Assembly (NCBI GenBank): GCA_007258455.2
Contig: VDFB02193867.1
Coordinates: 563,597,291 to 563,661,290, forward strand
Origin: Sequoia sempervirens
Taxonomy: Eukaryota; Streptophyta; Pinopsida; Cupressales; Cupressaceae
Direction: 5' to 3'
DNA length: 64,000 bases
The stretch's first letter is position 1. Each line of letters starts with the position of its first letter. Below, one piece after another: positions 1 to 10,639 of the stretch. The notes beneath the pieces were generated by a model that did not search any database, was not told where the DNA came from, and saw only the letters and a list, made by a program, of their open reading frames with translations. The position numbers and the translations under genes are program-made.

Positions 1-305
1 AATTATTCACTAATCTCCTTATGCATTTCTCTAAATTTATTGATTTTCTCTCTCAATTTTTTGATGCATTCATTTCCTTCTTTACATTTTCTTCCAGATC
101 TCTATTTTCACCTTTAGTTCTTTCTAGATCTTCAAAAGCAACTTTGAGTTCTCTATTTATGTGAAATATGCAACCTTCTTTTGTAGAACCAATAGCAAGA
201 ATCTCTTCCAGAGGAATAGTAGTCTTCTAATAGCCATGTGTTCAACCTACAAGATCTTCCCAAAGTAGCTAAGCTCCTTCCAAGGAACCAACCTTTCACA
301 CCAAT
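1..305 (-). mobile_element. Copia-type element: PBS-like site and leader, partial
   Basis: Read on the minus strand, the LTR at 306-2016 ends in TTAAACA. Two bases later comes TGGTGTGAAAGG (292-303), which matches the usual initiator-Met primer site TGGTATCAGAGC at about 8 of 12 bases. The sequence then runs left to the window edge with no convincing gag frame. The PBS position just past the LTR end fits a Ty1/copia leader of the type whose LTR starts and ends with TGTT and AACA. The element continues beyond base 1, so its coding part cannot be judged. Confidence 0.5.
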
Positions 306-1722
306 TGTTTAACACCCAAAATATTGAGAGGTGGGGTGAATTAGTATTCCTTTAAACCATTTAAAAATTTAAAAATCCAACTCGCATAACATATTCTATT
401 GCAATAATGAAGGAAAGCATGAAAACAACCAAAAACATCACATAACACATGAACACTAGGATTTTTACGTGAAAAACCCAAAATAAGAAAAACCATAGTG
501 AAGATTAGCTCACAATATACTATAACCAGTTATAATATATTACAAAAGTGCTCACTGCACATGGACTCACTGTCCAAGTGGACTCACTTCCCACTAAGGA
601 AAAGAGATAGAAAAGATTATGACTAACAACCAAATTTTTACTATTATAATTGCATCTAACACATGCATGAAATATAGTTCCAATGAAGCTCAGAATATAT
701 ACTCAAAACTCTTCATATTGATCTCAATCAACACTCTACTCTACTCTACATTAACTCTATATTCATATAATTTGCATCTACTTATTCTCATCACATGTCA
801 CCACTAAAAAAATATTAAAAAAAATTCATCATATATATCTTCTTTATCTACAACATCAATTAGGTTAGCCTAATTAGATGTAGTAAGAATAATGTAATTT
901 GTTAGCTCAAGATCCACACACACACACACTTCATGCCAAGATTCAAACCTCATAGAAATTTGAAATAGGTTAGCATGGACCCAAAATAGCACCCACCTAA
1001 TGGATCAAAGCACATTCAACCTTCGTAACACATCCAACTCATTAGGTTAGCATCGATAATGACCCAATTACAAAATTTGTAAATTGTATACCCACATTCA
1101 AACACATAGAGCTCAAAAATTTATTCCAACTGGAATACACACTCAAATGACACTTGTCAACACCTCCACTACTCCACAAAGCTAACATCCTATCCATAGT
1201 GAAGTGTAGATTCACTAAAACATATGCATTGATTTGGAAAATGCCTATAACTACTAAGCTAAACTTCTATTATTCATAACTCCAAAACAAAAAGCAAAAA
1301 CAAGATGAAACTCTAGAATTAGGATCTTCTATCAACCCAAAAAATTCTGTTAGAATCACAGAGAAAAATATTCATCAACGAACCAATGCAGAACCAAATA
1401 CCAGATCCCCTATACATAGAATCACTTGAATCGACACTTAGTCAATTTCCACAATAATTATCTTCACAGATCAAACCTTCTTGAAAAATTGTCTTTTACT
1501 ATCATCCTCAAACATATTCAAGCCATCCAAACTAGTTTTCTCAATGGTATTCATACTGTGTAAGAATTAGCAATGAAGGTAGCCACCCAAGATTTGGAGG
1601 CCTAATAGAAAGCACAAGCGTAAGAGAGATAGAAACAATATGAAAAGAATAAACTATATTCTACCAATGATGCAAATAGAATGTGCTCAACTTTATACAA
1701 AAGTACATAGGAGACCCATTGG

Positions 1723-1730
1723 TTATATAG
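1723..1730 (-). promoter_or_regulatory. TATA box of the copia-type LTR
   Basis: The minus strand reads GGCTATATAACC here, a good plant TATA match, about 290 bases inside the U3 end of the LTR. The small palindromes at 1814-1919 lie just upstream of it in the transcription sense. Confidence 0.45.
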
Positions 1731-1813
1731 CCAAGGTGAGAACATAGAAGGACATAATATTATGTCAAGTGTCATAATCTTATGACATGAGACAACTACA
1801 AAAAACTATCACT

Positions 1814-1919
1814 CCACCTAAAGTGGAAAAGTGATAATGTGATAATCACCACAAGCGGTGGATCACCCACAAAAGGTGGATGTGATAAAGTAATGACATG
1901 ATAAGTCCACCAAAAGTGG
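1814..1919. repeat. Four short CCAC...GTGG palindromes in U3
   Basis: Four related short inverted repeats follow one another: CCACCTAAAGTGG (1814-1826), CACCACAAGCGGTG (1847-1860), CCCACAAAAGGTGG (1866-1879) and CCACCAAAAGTGG (1907-1919). They lie about 85-195 bases upstream of the TATA box, where LTR enhancers usually sit. An enhancer role is inferred from position only. Confidence 0.6.
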
Positions 1920-2016
1920 AAATGCTCCAACTACCTCCTATGTGGTCACTAAGTAAACTTAACTAAGGTGTAATTATGACATAGGACAAGGTACAACACT
2001 TTTAATTACACCAACA

Positions 2017-2028
2017 GTCCCCCTTAAG
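2017..2028 (-). other. Polypurine tract of a copia-type element
   Basis: On the minus strand the sequence is CTTAAGGGGGAC, directly followed by the LTR start TGTTGGTG. A G-rich purine run abutting TG is the plus-strand primer site of LTR elements, so the DNA to the right is the 3' end of an internal region. Confidence 0.6.
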
Positions 2029-5000
2029 TGCAACTTAGGGAAAATGTACACAAAAGAAACCAATGCAAGATGGGTCCCGACAAGGGTATGTGTGTGGATC
2101 ATGGTGCTACCAAAAGTGGCAATATTTGTAGGTATGTGGCTGACGACCTTTTTTCACCCAAAATAGATGAAATGAAAAGGGTTTTCAGAGGAGATTCTCT
2201 GATTTCCACCAATATAAATTATACTTTAATTTGAATTTAATAAATAATTATTATTCATTTTCTATTAGAATTACTACTAAAGTCCTGATCAGCTAGGATG
2301 ATTGAAAAACATCTTATAACTTTCAACGCAGATCATATTTTGAATCCAAACTACAAGGGCCATACATTCCTATGCTTCACATAATATAGGATTAAAAGAA
2401 AATTAAATTTCATGAAGTTTTGACCATGTTAAGGTGGCTCTATTTGACGAGTTTTTATATTTTCTAAAAGTTGTAATAATAAAAATTCATAATTAATTAT
2501 TTACTTGGAAAAAAATTACAAAAAAAATATGCATCACATCTCGACATGAGTCCTCTACTTATATATAAAATCTTACAAAAATATTATCATTTTATTATGG
2601 TTAGGGTAATGTAAACGTACACCTACTTTATTTTTCCTCAAATTCTTAAGTACTCATCGCGATTGAAATTTCAAATTTTCACCAAATAGATTTTATTTAT
2701 TTTAAATAAACCTAGTATTTTAGAAAACTACATTCAATTTTCTACAAATTCTATTCTTACATATTTTGAAATAATATAGATAACTTATTCAAATATTTAC
2801 GCCAAGTTGCCTAACACCCATTTTTCTCAATCCCTATGGCCTTTTTGCACTGCGATCCCGCACATACCCACAACTAGGCTATGTTAGGTACCCATGTACA
2901 AACAATGCAATCTCTCATAAATGGAGAAAAGGAGAAAACCCAATGGGGAAAAACTCCTCCCCAGAAGAGAAACAAAACAAGAAACATGCTTGAAAAGGAC
3001 AAAACCTCATGTGAGGAAAAAGACCCCCCAATAAGTGAATGAAGATAGTCCATTCAACCCCCCCTCAATGGAGAGTCTCTGCTCAAATGTCACAATGTCA
3101 AGAGTCTCCACTCTCAATTGAAGAAGGAGAGAAAGTAGAACAATGTGAAGACTAAAGTAGAGTGGACCAAGGATGATGATGAGTCCTCCAAATATTGTTC
3201 CAAAAGAAATGCCAAACTGTGAGAAGCACTGATGGAAAGAATCAAGTACGATTACAAAAGAAGCCACATAACTGGTGACTGAGCTGAATTTGGCCACTCA
3301 TGAGTAATTACAGAATCTATCAATGTAGAATTGTAGATGAATCCACCCTGCAATAGGAATAAGGTAAAAACCATGAAAATAACTTCCTGAGCATCAAATT
3401 GAATGAACTTCAATGGTAGATTGGTACAATCTAAGTCTCATTGGAGCCACATGCACAAATTGTACAATCTAAGTCTTACTTGAGCCATGCACCAAGTCTC
3501 TGGATGTAGAACTGAACTGCTGAAGACATGTAGATTGCTTCCAAAAAGGGAGTTTCTATATGGTGATTAGTCCATCTCATTGAAATGCATGGGTAACAAG
3601 CCACTACATTCACTAAGTATATAGGAAATAACATTAGATATATAGATCAATCCAAAGAAGCATACAATATGACAAAGTACATTGAAATAGAAGAGATTGT
3701 GACACTTTATTTTAGTGTGTTTACAACATTAGAAGAGGATAAATATAACAACCATGATCAAGATGCAAAAGTGCATGAGAAACTCTAAAAAACTTGAAAA
3801 TACCTTTCCAATGCCGTAAGAATCAAGGAAAATAGAGGAATGGAGCAAAAGTTATGAGCTGTGGAGTTCAACTAGACCTTCAGACTTCAATGATCAAGAA
3901 ATGCAACCAAATAGAAAAATTATAAAGAAACACATGTACCACTGGAAATTTGAGATCACCACCTTTTCGATGATATCTTGTTTGCAAAATTTTTCCATTT
4001 GGAGTAAAAGTTATGCAAAAATGAAAAAAAGGCCTAGGAAAAGGCACTTTATTCTAAATAGGAGAAAAAGCCATCACTAACTGGGTGCAAAGATGCTACT
4101 CTTGGTTGCCAATATGACTGCCCTTATTCAGAAAGGTGAAAAAAAGTTTTAGTACCCCACCACCATGGTGGTGGACGAGTGGAGCAAGCGGAGTAGGGGT
4201 CGGGCCCTAGTGGCTATGCCACCCGTGGGTCACCCCACCCCAATTCACCTTACAGAACCACATCTTGTTGAAACTTGTGGTCAACTTTAAACCCAAAGTT
4301 TTAATAAAATTTTGAAAATATATAAAAGCCAATAAAAAATATTTTACCATGGACTTGAAAGAGTACTGTCACTTGAGCGCAAACAAATGACCTCTATAGG
4401 AAAGGATGATGCCACAGAATTAAATGCCGGTGTAAATATTTACTAGTGACCAATCCCACTTGTTTGTCTGTAGAAAAGGCAACCCGTCAATGATGAGCTC
4501 GGTAATGGACAAAGGTTGATCTTGTGAATTTGAAGGTCAATGAAGGTACATTGATTCAAGAGTGCCAATTGGATTCCACCAATAATACAAAGTCCTATTT
4601 GTCCCAAAGCGACATAGGTACCGTTCGAAAACAACTAGTTAACAAAGCTTGCTAATTCTTTTCAATGCTAATTGTGTAGCCCAAAGCACAAGCTAGGGGC
4701 ACTAATGAATGTCAAGGCATGAAATATGCTAGATCGCTAATGCTAATGAACGAACCAAATGATTTGAAGCTATGAACCAAATGGAAAGCGATTAGTGAAT
4801 TCCATTTGAATTCTCCTCTCTTTAAATGCTATAGATGTCGATCCAATATACACTAATAAGATAGACAGATGATCGTACGCTGGATTGTGAATAAGAGTGT
4901 TTGTTAGGAGAAACAAACGATCAGTTAAAAAATAGAGATCATCAGAAACAATCACATGACAATGACCATGCTTCATACATACCCAAATGATGACTATGAT

Positions 5001-5324
5001 GCCAGTGGAATCGCCTGAGAATATGCTAGTGAACAAAGGAAAGAAGACTGTCTCGCCTAATATGCTAAACTAATGAATGTTGATGCCAATAGAATGAGGT
5101 AGATAGGCTGATAGAAGAGGATGATTTGACCTCACAAAAGCAGTCATTAGTTTTAATTTTGGAGCGATCGATAAAAGAGAAATGGGTCAGCTAGTGACAC
5201 AAAGACCATCAAATGAGTGATCGTTGGGTACTATCTATAGAGGCAACAATTTCTACCCACGAATCTATAACCATCAAAATATTTCCTATATTTTTCAGAA
5301 GCTCTCCCCATTTTGTTAGGAGTG
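2029..5324 (-). other. Decayed, probably retrotransposon-internal DNA without a recognisable gene
   Basis: By position next to the polypurine tract, this should be the 3' internal part of the copia-type element, read on the minus strand. I found no copia reverse transcriptase, RNase H or integrase motif. The open frames here (for example minus 3007-3297, 4443-4634 and 4770-5036) have no domain signature and look like chance frames. A short GC-richer patch lies at 4160-4250. How far the element extends to the right is unknown. Confidence 0.35.
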
Positions 5325-5325
5325 T

Positions 5326-5880
5326 TTTCACATGTACTGCAATTTAAACCTACTTTATTTTAATATTTTCTTTTTGAATGTTAAAAAAATCTACATTAAT
5401 TTCTTTCATGGTGTAAATATAAATATAATATAGACTTGTATTTTTCTTATATATTATATAAAAATAATATTAAATATATATTAAAAAATAATATAAATAT
5501 ATTATTTTTATATAATTTTTTAATATATAATTTATATTATATATAAAAATATTTTTATATAATATAAATTATATATTAAAAAATAATATAAAAATGTTAA
5601 AATATTAAAAAAATTTAAGTTAATTTCTTTCATGGTGTAAATAGAAATATAATATAGATTTATATTTTCATAATATATTTTTATTATATATTATATAAAT
5701 ATAATATAAAATATATATTAAAAAATAATATATAATTATATTAAAAATTATATTATATTTATATAATATATAATAAAAATGTATATATATATATAATATT
5801 TAATATAATATATTTTTTAATAGATAATTTATGTTATATATAAAAAGAGGGTTTTTATATATAATTATAGACATGTGAAA
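5326..5880. repeat. AT-rich foldback element with short inverted ends and 224-bp internal duplication
   Basis: The block is almost pure A/T with many self-complementary TATATAAT-type runs. It is bounded by TTTCACATGT (5326-5335) and its inverse ACATGTGAAA (5871-5880). A unit that includes TTAATTTCTTTCATGGTGTAA starting at 5396 recurs at 5620, a period of 224 bases. The pattern suits an AT-rich MITE or foldback transposon inserted at the edge of the D1 LTR to its right. No target-site duplication is visible, so the boundaries are tentative. Confidence 0.4.
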
Positions 5881-6787
5881 TTGACAGCATCATATTTTCC
5901 CATCAATTAAATGAATTTAGTTTATTTGATTGATCTCCTAATGTCTCTTCATTTAATTAAATCAAATGTATTTAATTAAATGGATAGTGCATCAATTTCC
6001 TCCCTTGATTTAAATAAATCCAAGCATCTAAGTCAAAATTCAAAATCACCTAACATCATCTTAATTAATCAAATCAATGATTAATGCTAATCCTAATCAC
6101 CCATCACATCCTCTAGCTTTTCCCACTTGCACAAATAAATCAATTTATTGATTTATTAAATTCTCCATTTTCTCTCAACATGGCATAAAAAGAGAATATT
6201 CTCCAAGTTTGAATCTCCCCCCAAATTAACATGTACATCCAACAAGGCATTTATGAGCTCTTACATGTCTCTTACATATCTCTTGCAACAGGTCAAACTC
6301 AACATTTAACTCATCTTGTCATCAAATTCAAATTTCAAATCTCCCCCTGTTTGGCACATTGACCAAAATGTGCTCATTCCTCAACCTCTTATATGATGAA
6401 AAGTGTCCTCTTCTCTTTGGTGGATCTTTAGTCCCACATTCACCCATTTTGCATGTATATCCATCATTCTCTCTTATAAATATAGAGCTCATCCTTTGCA
6501 TTTGATCATCCACAACTTGAGCATTTGAAATATATTCAAGAATCACACATTTTGAGCTTATCAAGGATTGGGAAAGGGCTTCTTTCCACATCAAAGAAGC
6601 ACCAATCCACTATGGGATAGATATGTATCATACTTTTTATGCTCTCAATTAGTTGATATTTTGTTGTTTTGATTGCATTGTGAAGCATGATTCAGTATCT
6701 CACAGGAGTGCTTAGTTTGGTTTACTTCATTTGCTAATAACTCTAATGTTTGTTAATATTTGAGGTAGATGCAAGAAAAAGCTCTCA
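5881..6787 (+). mobile_element. D1-family LTR, third diverged copy, plus sense
   Basis: This stretch is the reverse complement, with many substitutions, of the D1 LTRs at 45202-46317 and 59403-60333. Shared blocks include the segment around 6120-6150, CACATTGACCAAAATGTGC near 6355 and AAGCACCAATCCA near 6600. Like them it has a TATA box about 300 bases before its 3' end. The right end is placed at GCTCTCA (6787) by alignment with GCATCCA of the D1 copies, and the same leader motif (6798-6810) follows. The left end is unclear because of the AT-rich block. It is either solo or the 5' LTR of a decayed element. Confidence 0.6.
6473..6484 (+). promoter_or_regulatory. TATA box of the D1-family LTR
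   Basis: The plus strand reads CTTATAAATATA, at the position equivalent to the TATA boxes at 45539-45546 and 59740-59747 in the other two D1 LTRs. This supports plus-sense orientation of this copy. Confidence 0.45.
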
Positions 6788-6797
6788 CAATATGGCA

Positions 6798-6810
6798 TAA
6801 GAAGGAGGGC
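6798..6810 (+). other. Conserved post-LTR leader motif, D1 third copy
   Basis: TAAGAAGGAGGGC lies 11 bases after the inferred LTR end. The same core, AGAAGGAGGGC, occurs at the same distance after the giant LTR (33085-33097, minus) and after the D1 LTR at 59403 (59380-59392, minus). It may be part of a primer-binding or packaging region; that is inference. Confidence 0.45.
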
Positions 6811-7109
6811 TTGACCTCTGTTTTCAGCAAATTACGCAACATGGTTTTCTTGTTTTATTGACAAATTTTAGACAAGGGAATTTATGCTTTGTTCCATTTC
6901 TTGAAAGTACTGATCTAATGTGAATTATTTTTTTAATTTGGTCTAATTTCATGTCTTAATACTAGAGAATTGACTAATGGCACACAACTATCACAGGCTA
7001 TTAATAACAATTTTTTCTAGTTAGGTGTATCTGAGGGAATGAATGGTTATCTACCTATATTTGATATTTCATTTATGAATGGAATAAAGACACCTCTAAT
7101 TTATTGTTA

Positions 7110-8041
7110 GGGTAAGTGCACCGAAATGGTCCCACTTTCGTGGCCAAACTAACAAATAACGCGTTTGCATTATAGTTTTCTTTGCAAATTTGCTTTGGTA
7201 TTTGCCTTGGAATACCAATCCAAAGGCTTGGAGGGCATTCCCAAAGACCAGAGACGTGTTTTTTCCAAATTCAACAAATGTTCATATAATTGGGTTCGTG
7301 CTTACATTCAAGATTGCATCTGGTTCAATATCAAGAAAATAAAACACATGGGTAATGTTAGATTCTTTATTAGCTTTCCAACGATGTAATTTTTTTCACT
7401 TTCTAACAATGTTAAGCCTTTCATTCATAATTTCTTTTGTTTGTATGTCTGTTTTTCTTCAAAAAGTAGTGTTTGGTATTTTTTTTCGCTATAAATTAAC
7501 CATTCATCAAAATTTGAAATAAATTACATTTTTAGAAATTACACTCCATTCTACAATTTTAAAAAATAAAATTTTAAAAATCTATTAGTTTCAAAAATTT
7601 AGGGGAGCATGGCCAAAATTTACTTTTTAGGAAGTGCCCACTTAGAAAATTAATAAAAAATCAAATATTCATTAAAAAATTATCAAAAAATATCCTAGTC
7701 CTTACTACATATGTTATCTAACTTCTGACCAGAGCGATTTTAAAAATACTACAAAAAGTCCACCGTGCTTGGGTCACACAAGAGTTGCTATGTTATGTTT
7801 TTCTGACAAAAACAACAACAATTTGTGTGTGTCCCTCTTTTGAACCCCTTAATCTCAACCATTTTCAAAATAAATTAGTAGTTTAGAAAGTAGACTCGGA
7901 GCACTGCGGTCCTTGTTTTGTTCCATCTAAAATTTTTGAGTGTAGCTATCCTCAATTTCACGTCCAAGGTCAGTATTTCCTGATTTTAGAAAAAAAGTGG
8001 CCACTTAAGCCCTTTTGGGAACCATATTGGTGCACTTACCC
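7110..8041. mobile_element. Non-autonomous TIR DNA transposon (MITE-like), 932 bp
   Basis: The left end GGGTAAGTGCACCGAAATGG is matched by the reverse complement of the right end, GGGTAAGTGCACCAATATGG. The inverted repeat spans about 24 bases with three mismatches. GTTA flanks both sides (7106-7109 and 8042-8045), fitting a 4-base target-site duplication. The interior has no transposase; the frame at 7165-7389 has no known domain. The superfamily is unassigned: the duplication does not fit the usual hAT (8), Mutator (9) or CACTA/Harbinger (3) lengths unless one base is shared. Confidence 0.8.
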
Positions 8042-8358
8042 GTTAATAGGTTTTGATCTTTTATGCTTATTCCTTAGAAGTAATTCCTTCCAATGCTCAA
8101 TCATTCTTTGTGCCTTTTTCTAATAAAATCCCAGAAACAATCTCTCAGTCCACTATACCTGCTCAACATGCATTTCCTTACCTTTATTAGTTCGATGAAC
8201 TAGACGCCTATAGAGAAAATATCTTAAAGCCTTACTTGCCTAAGCCACCATCCAAAGGAAAAGATGTGCATGCCCTACTTCATGAGAACCTTCTATGGGT
8301 GCATATATATATGCTCTATCTAAAATTGGAGACCTGTTTGGGATTGAATCCTCTGTGA

Positions 8359-10639
8359 AAGTTGGGCTCTCAAATTAGATGAGTAAGTCAATTAAATTAG
8401 ATGAGTACACATTATGAACATCATAAGTTACACATCCGTTGAATTAGATTAGGAAGAGATACTAAATGTGAGAGGTGGCTAGGAGGTGCAGAACTACTAA
8501 ATGCAGTCTTAATACATTTAAAAGCTATTTTATGACTATGAGAGCTCTTTATGTCTTGTGCATTGAACATCGCTTCCAGCGTTAGGTGCATTTACTACTA
8601 TCATACTATGGAAATCTTGCTAACAAATACTAGATCATAATCTATTATTTTTGAGTCTCTAAAGAATTTTGAGATTTGGGAAATTTTTCCTCCCTTGTAC
8701 CTTTTCGTTTACCACAACCAAAATGTCAGTCCTTCCTCCTTGGTTCTAGTGCTTGACAAGCTCGAGTAGGAGAGTGAGTATGCATAGGATTTTTGATAAT
8801 GAATCCATCCTTGACAAAGTTGCGCCTTGAGTTGACCATTGAAATCTCATTGAATTCATTGGTATCGACCATTATTTTTGTTAATGATCATCTTAATCAT
8901 TCGGTTGTTCATAGAGAGGATCTATGACTAAGCACCTTATGGCTTATCTCTATGGCCTATCAACCAAGATCATAAAAGAGAAAGAATAGCTGCAAGACAA
9001 GTTGAATAGTGTGAAGTCTTTACATTTTAGAGATTTATTCTATAGCCTTCTATGTGTCTGAATAGTGTGATCTAAGAAAACTTTTTTATAGCAATCATTT
9101 GTGTTGTGTAGTGATGAGCAATGTACGCATGGATGTAGGTATATCAAACATGCACATGGGGAGTCGGGAAAAATCTCTTCCACAGTCCTCTACCTTTGCC
9201 TCATTCTCTTTCTCACCATTTCTCTATTAGATCTCTTATACACTTGGGGGTTAATTATATGCGTCTCACTCTCATTACTGAATCATACACATACCTAACA
9301 TATCTCTATGCATGTAACATCTTTTATTCACTATGTTGTGGAATTTTTGCATAGTTAGATACTTTTGAGGAGTATTTATTATGGATATATTTAATTAGGA
9401 ACCTTGAAAGCTTGAAGGTTTTTTATGGTAATATAGATTGTTTAAAATCAACCTCCATCAATGGATAGGTTGTTGTAATCATTTCTTGGCCGACACATTT
9501 ATATCACACACATAGAATGCTTGTGTAAGCTTGTGTAGGCTTCTTGAGCTACGTAGGAGATCCTCATGTGCCACCAGTTCACTGGGCATTTGACTTCTCC
9601 AAGCCGAGCATTATTGAGGGCATACAATCATTTTTGTACAAACCAATAGTCATTGGATGGTCCTTTACACGTCTAAATCAAAGATACAACTATTTGTATT
9701 AAATATTCTGGAATGTAGTTGTTTTGTATTAATTGAGTTCTTGTTTGGATGAATTTTGTGTTAGAAAAGATAGGCCATGGTGGGGCTCTCATTAGTCCCT
9801 ATCAAATTCCAATGCTCTTTTTTCTTTATCAATAACTATTTATCAATTGCAGATTTTAATAGGTGGACAATACTTATGGAAGAAAATTAATTAGGAGGAA
9901 GATCAATATTCTTGTGACAAATTTAACATAAAGTGAAAGAGGCATAATAACTATTTAGCTTTGCATACATTCATAAAAGGGGGTTGTGTTGGAAAGTTTG
10001 ATTTGATTGACATTGATTACATTCGTCGTGTCATAGAGTAAAATATTAGAAAATAGAAAGTCTAGAAGTATCAAAATTCTGGCATTTTAGAGCACACCGC
10101 TTGCTGAAGGTCAATGGCATAACTTCTGGATATTTTGGCTCTGAGAGGTAGGATTCAGAGAAATTCGGCTTTAAAGATTCTCACGGCCAAAAAAAGTTGA
10201 AGGAATTATAAAATATTGGGTCAATTTTCCAGCTACAAGAATATTTTCAGTTGTATTCTGCAAAAGAGGGAGGTCTATAATGATCATTTTACAATATTAA
10301 GTGAGTAAATAAACTTGACATTTTCTTTCCTCTAGATGAAATAATCGAGGAGCCACTTCTGTAGGAATTTACAGCTATATTACTGAGCGTGGATTAAAAG
10401 GCACTTACGAGGTTTGAGCCATAAACGAAGAGGCCTGGCTTTAGATGCAAGAATGTTTAGATTATAGAGGTAGAGGGATGACAAGCTATGTTTATAGGAA
10501 GTTGAAGAGAAAAAGTCATGGGTTATCTTTTTAATTTTTTTGATAATTGTTCTTTACTATTAATGTTTTAGTTTATAAGAGATTTGGTGGGTTATCTTAT
10601 TTCTGATAACTTTATACTATTTGCAGGTAAGCATTGAAA
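8359..10639. other. AT-rich stretch with nothing recognisable
   Basis: I see no gene, RNA, LTR end or tandem repeat here that I can support. Short open frames such as 9101-9298 are hydrophobic low-complexity chance frames. Phrases such as CAGGTAAGCATTG at about 10620 resemble splice signals but have no exon context. It may be decayed transposon or intron DNA. Confidence 0.4.

Larger units (their letters stand above)
306..2016 (-). mobile_element. Copia-type LTR
   Basis: The 1.7-kb block starts TGTTTAACAC on the plus strand and ends ACCAACA, giving TGTT...AACA termini. Next to its right end is a polypurine tract on the minus strand, and next to its left end a PBS-like site, so the LTR is read right to left. 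A TATA box sits at 1723-1730, which makes U3 about 290 bases and R-U5 about 1.4 kb. The short open frame at 619-807 inside it has no recognisable domain. Only one copy of this LTR lies in the window. Confidence 0.6.
6781..8358 (+). pseudogene. Decayed reading frame of unknown function, split by a DNA transposon
   Basis: One frame is largely open from 6781 to 7109. If the transposon at 7110-8041 and one GTTA duplicate are removed, the same frame continues from 8046 to the TGA near 8356. Stops interrupt it, for example TAG at 7018-7020, a TAA-TAG pair at the junction and TAG in the second part. The encoded stretches look protein-like: MNGYLPIFDISFMNG before the element, and DELDAYRENILKPYLPKPP followed by KGKDVHALL after it. 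I do not recognise the family. It follows a D1 LTR, so it may be a relic of that element's internal protein or of an older gene. The phase across the excision is what is seen; coding origin is inferred. Confidence 0.35.

Noticed and set aside
619..807. 62-codon open frame in the copia LTR
   Set aside because: Ile/Leu/Ser-rich without domain or conserved start, inside R-U5 and on the strand opposite to the LTR's transcription.
915..929. Short CA-dinucleotide run
   Set aside because: Fifteen bases only; an ordinary microsatellite with no sign of function.
6798..6810. AGAAGGAGGGC considered as a ribosome-binding site
   Set aside because: The DNA is plant nuclear and the motif sits at fixed distance from LTR ends, not before a bacterial-type gene.
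9101..9298. 65-codon hydrophobic open frame as a possible membrane peptide
   Set aside because: Low-complexity AT-rich sequence gives such frames by chance; no neighbouring exon or promoter supports it.
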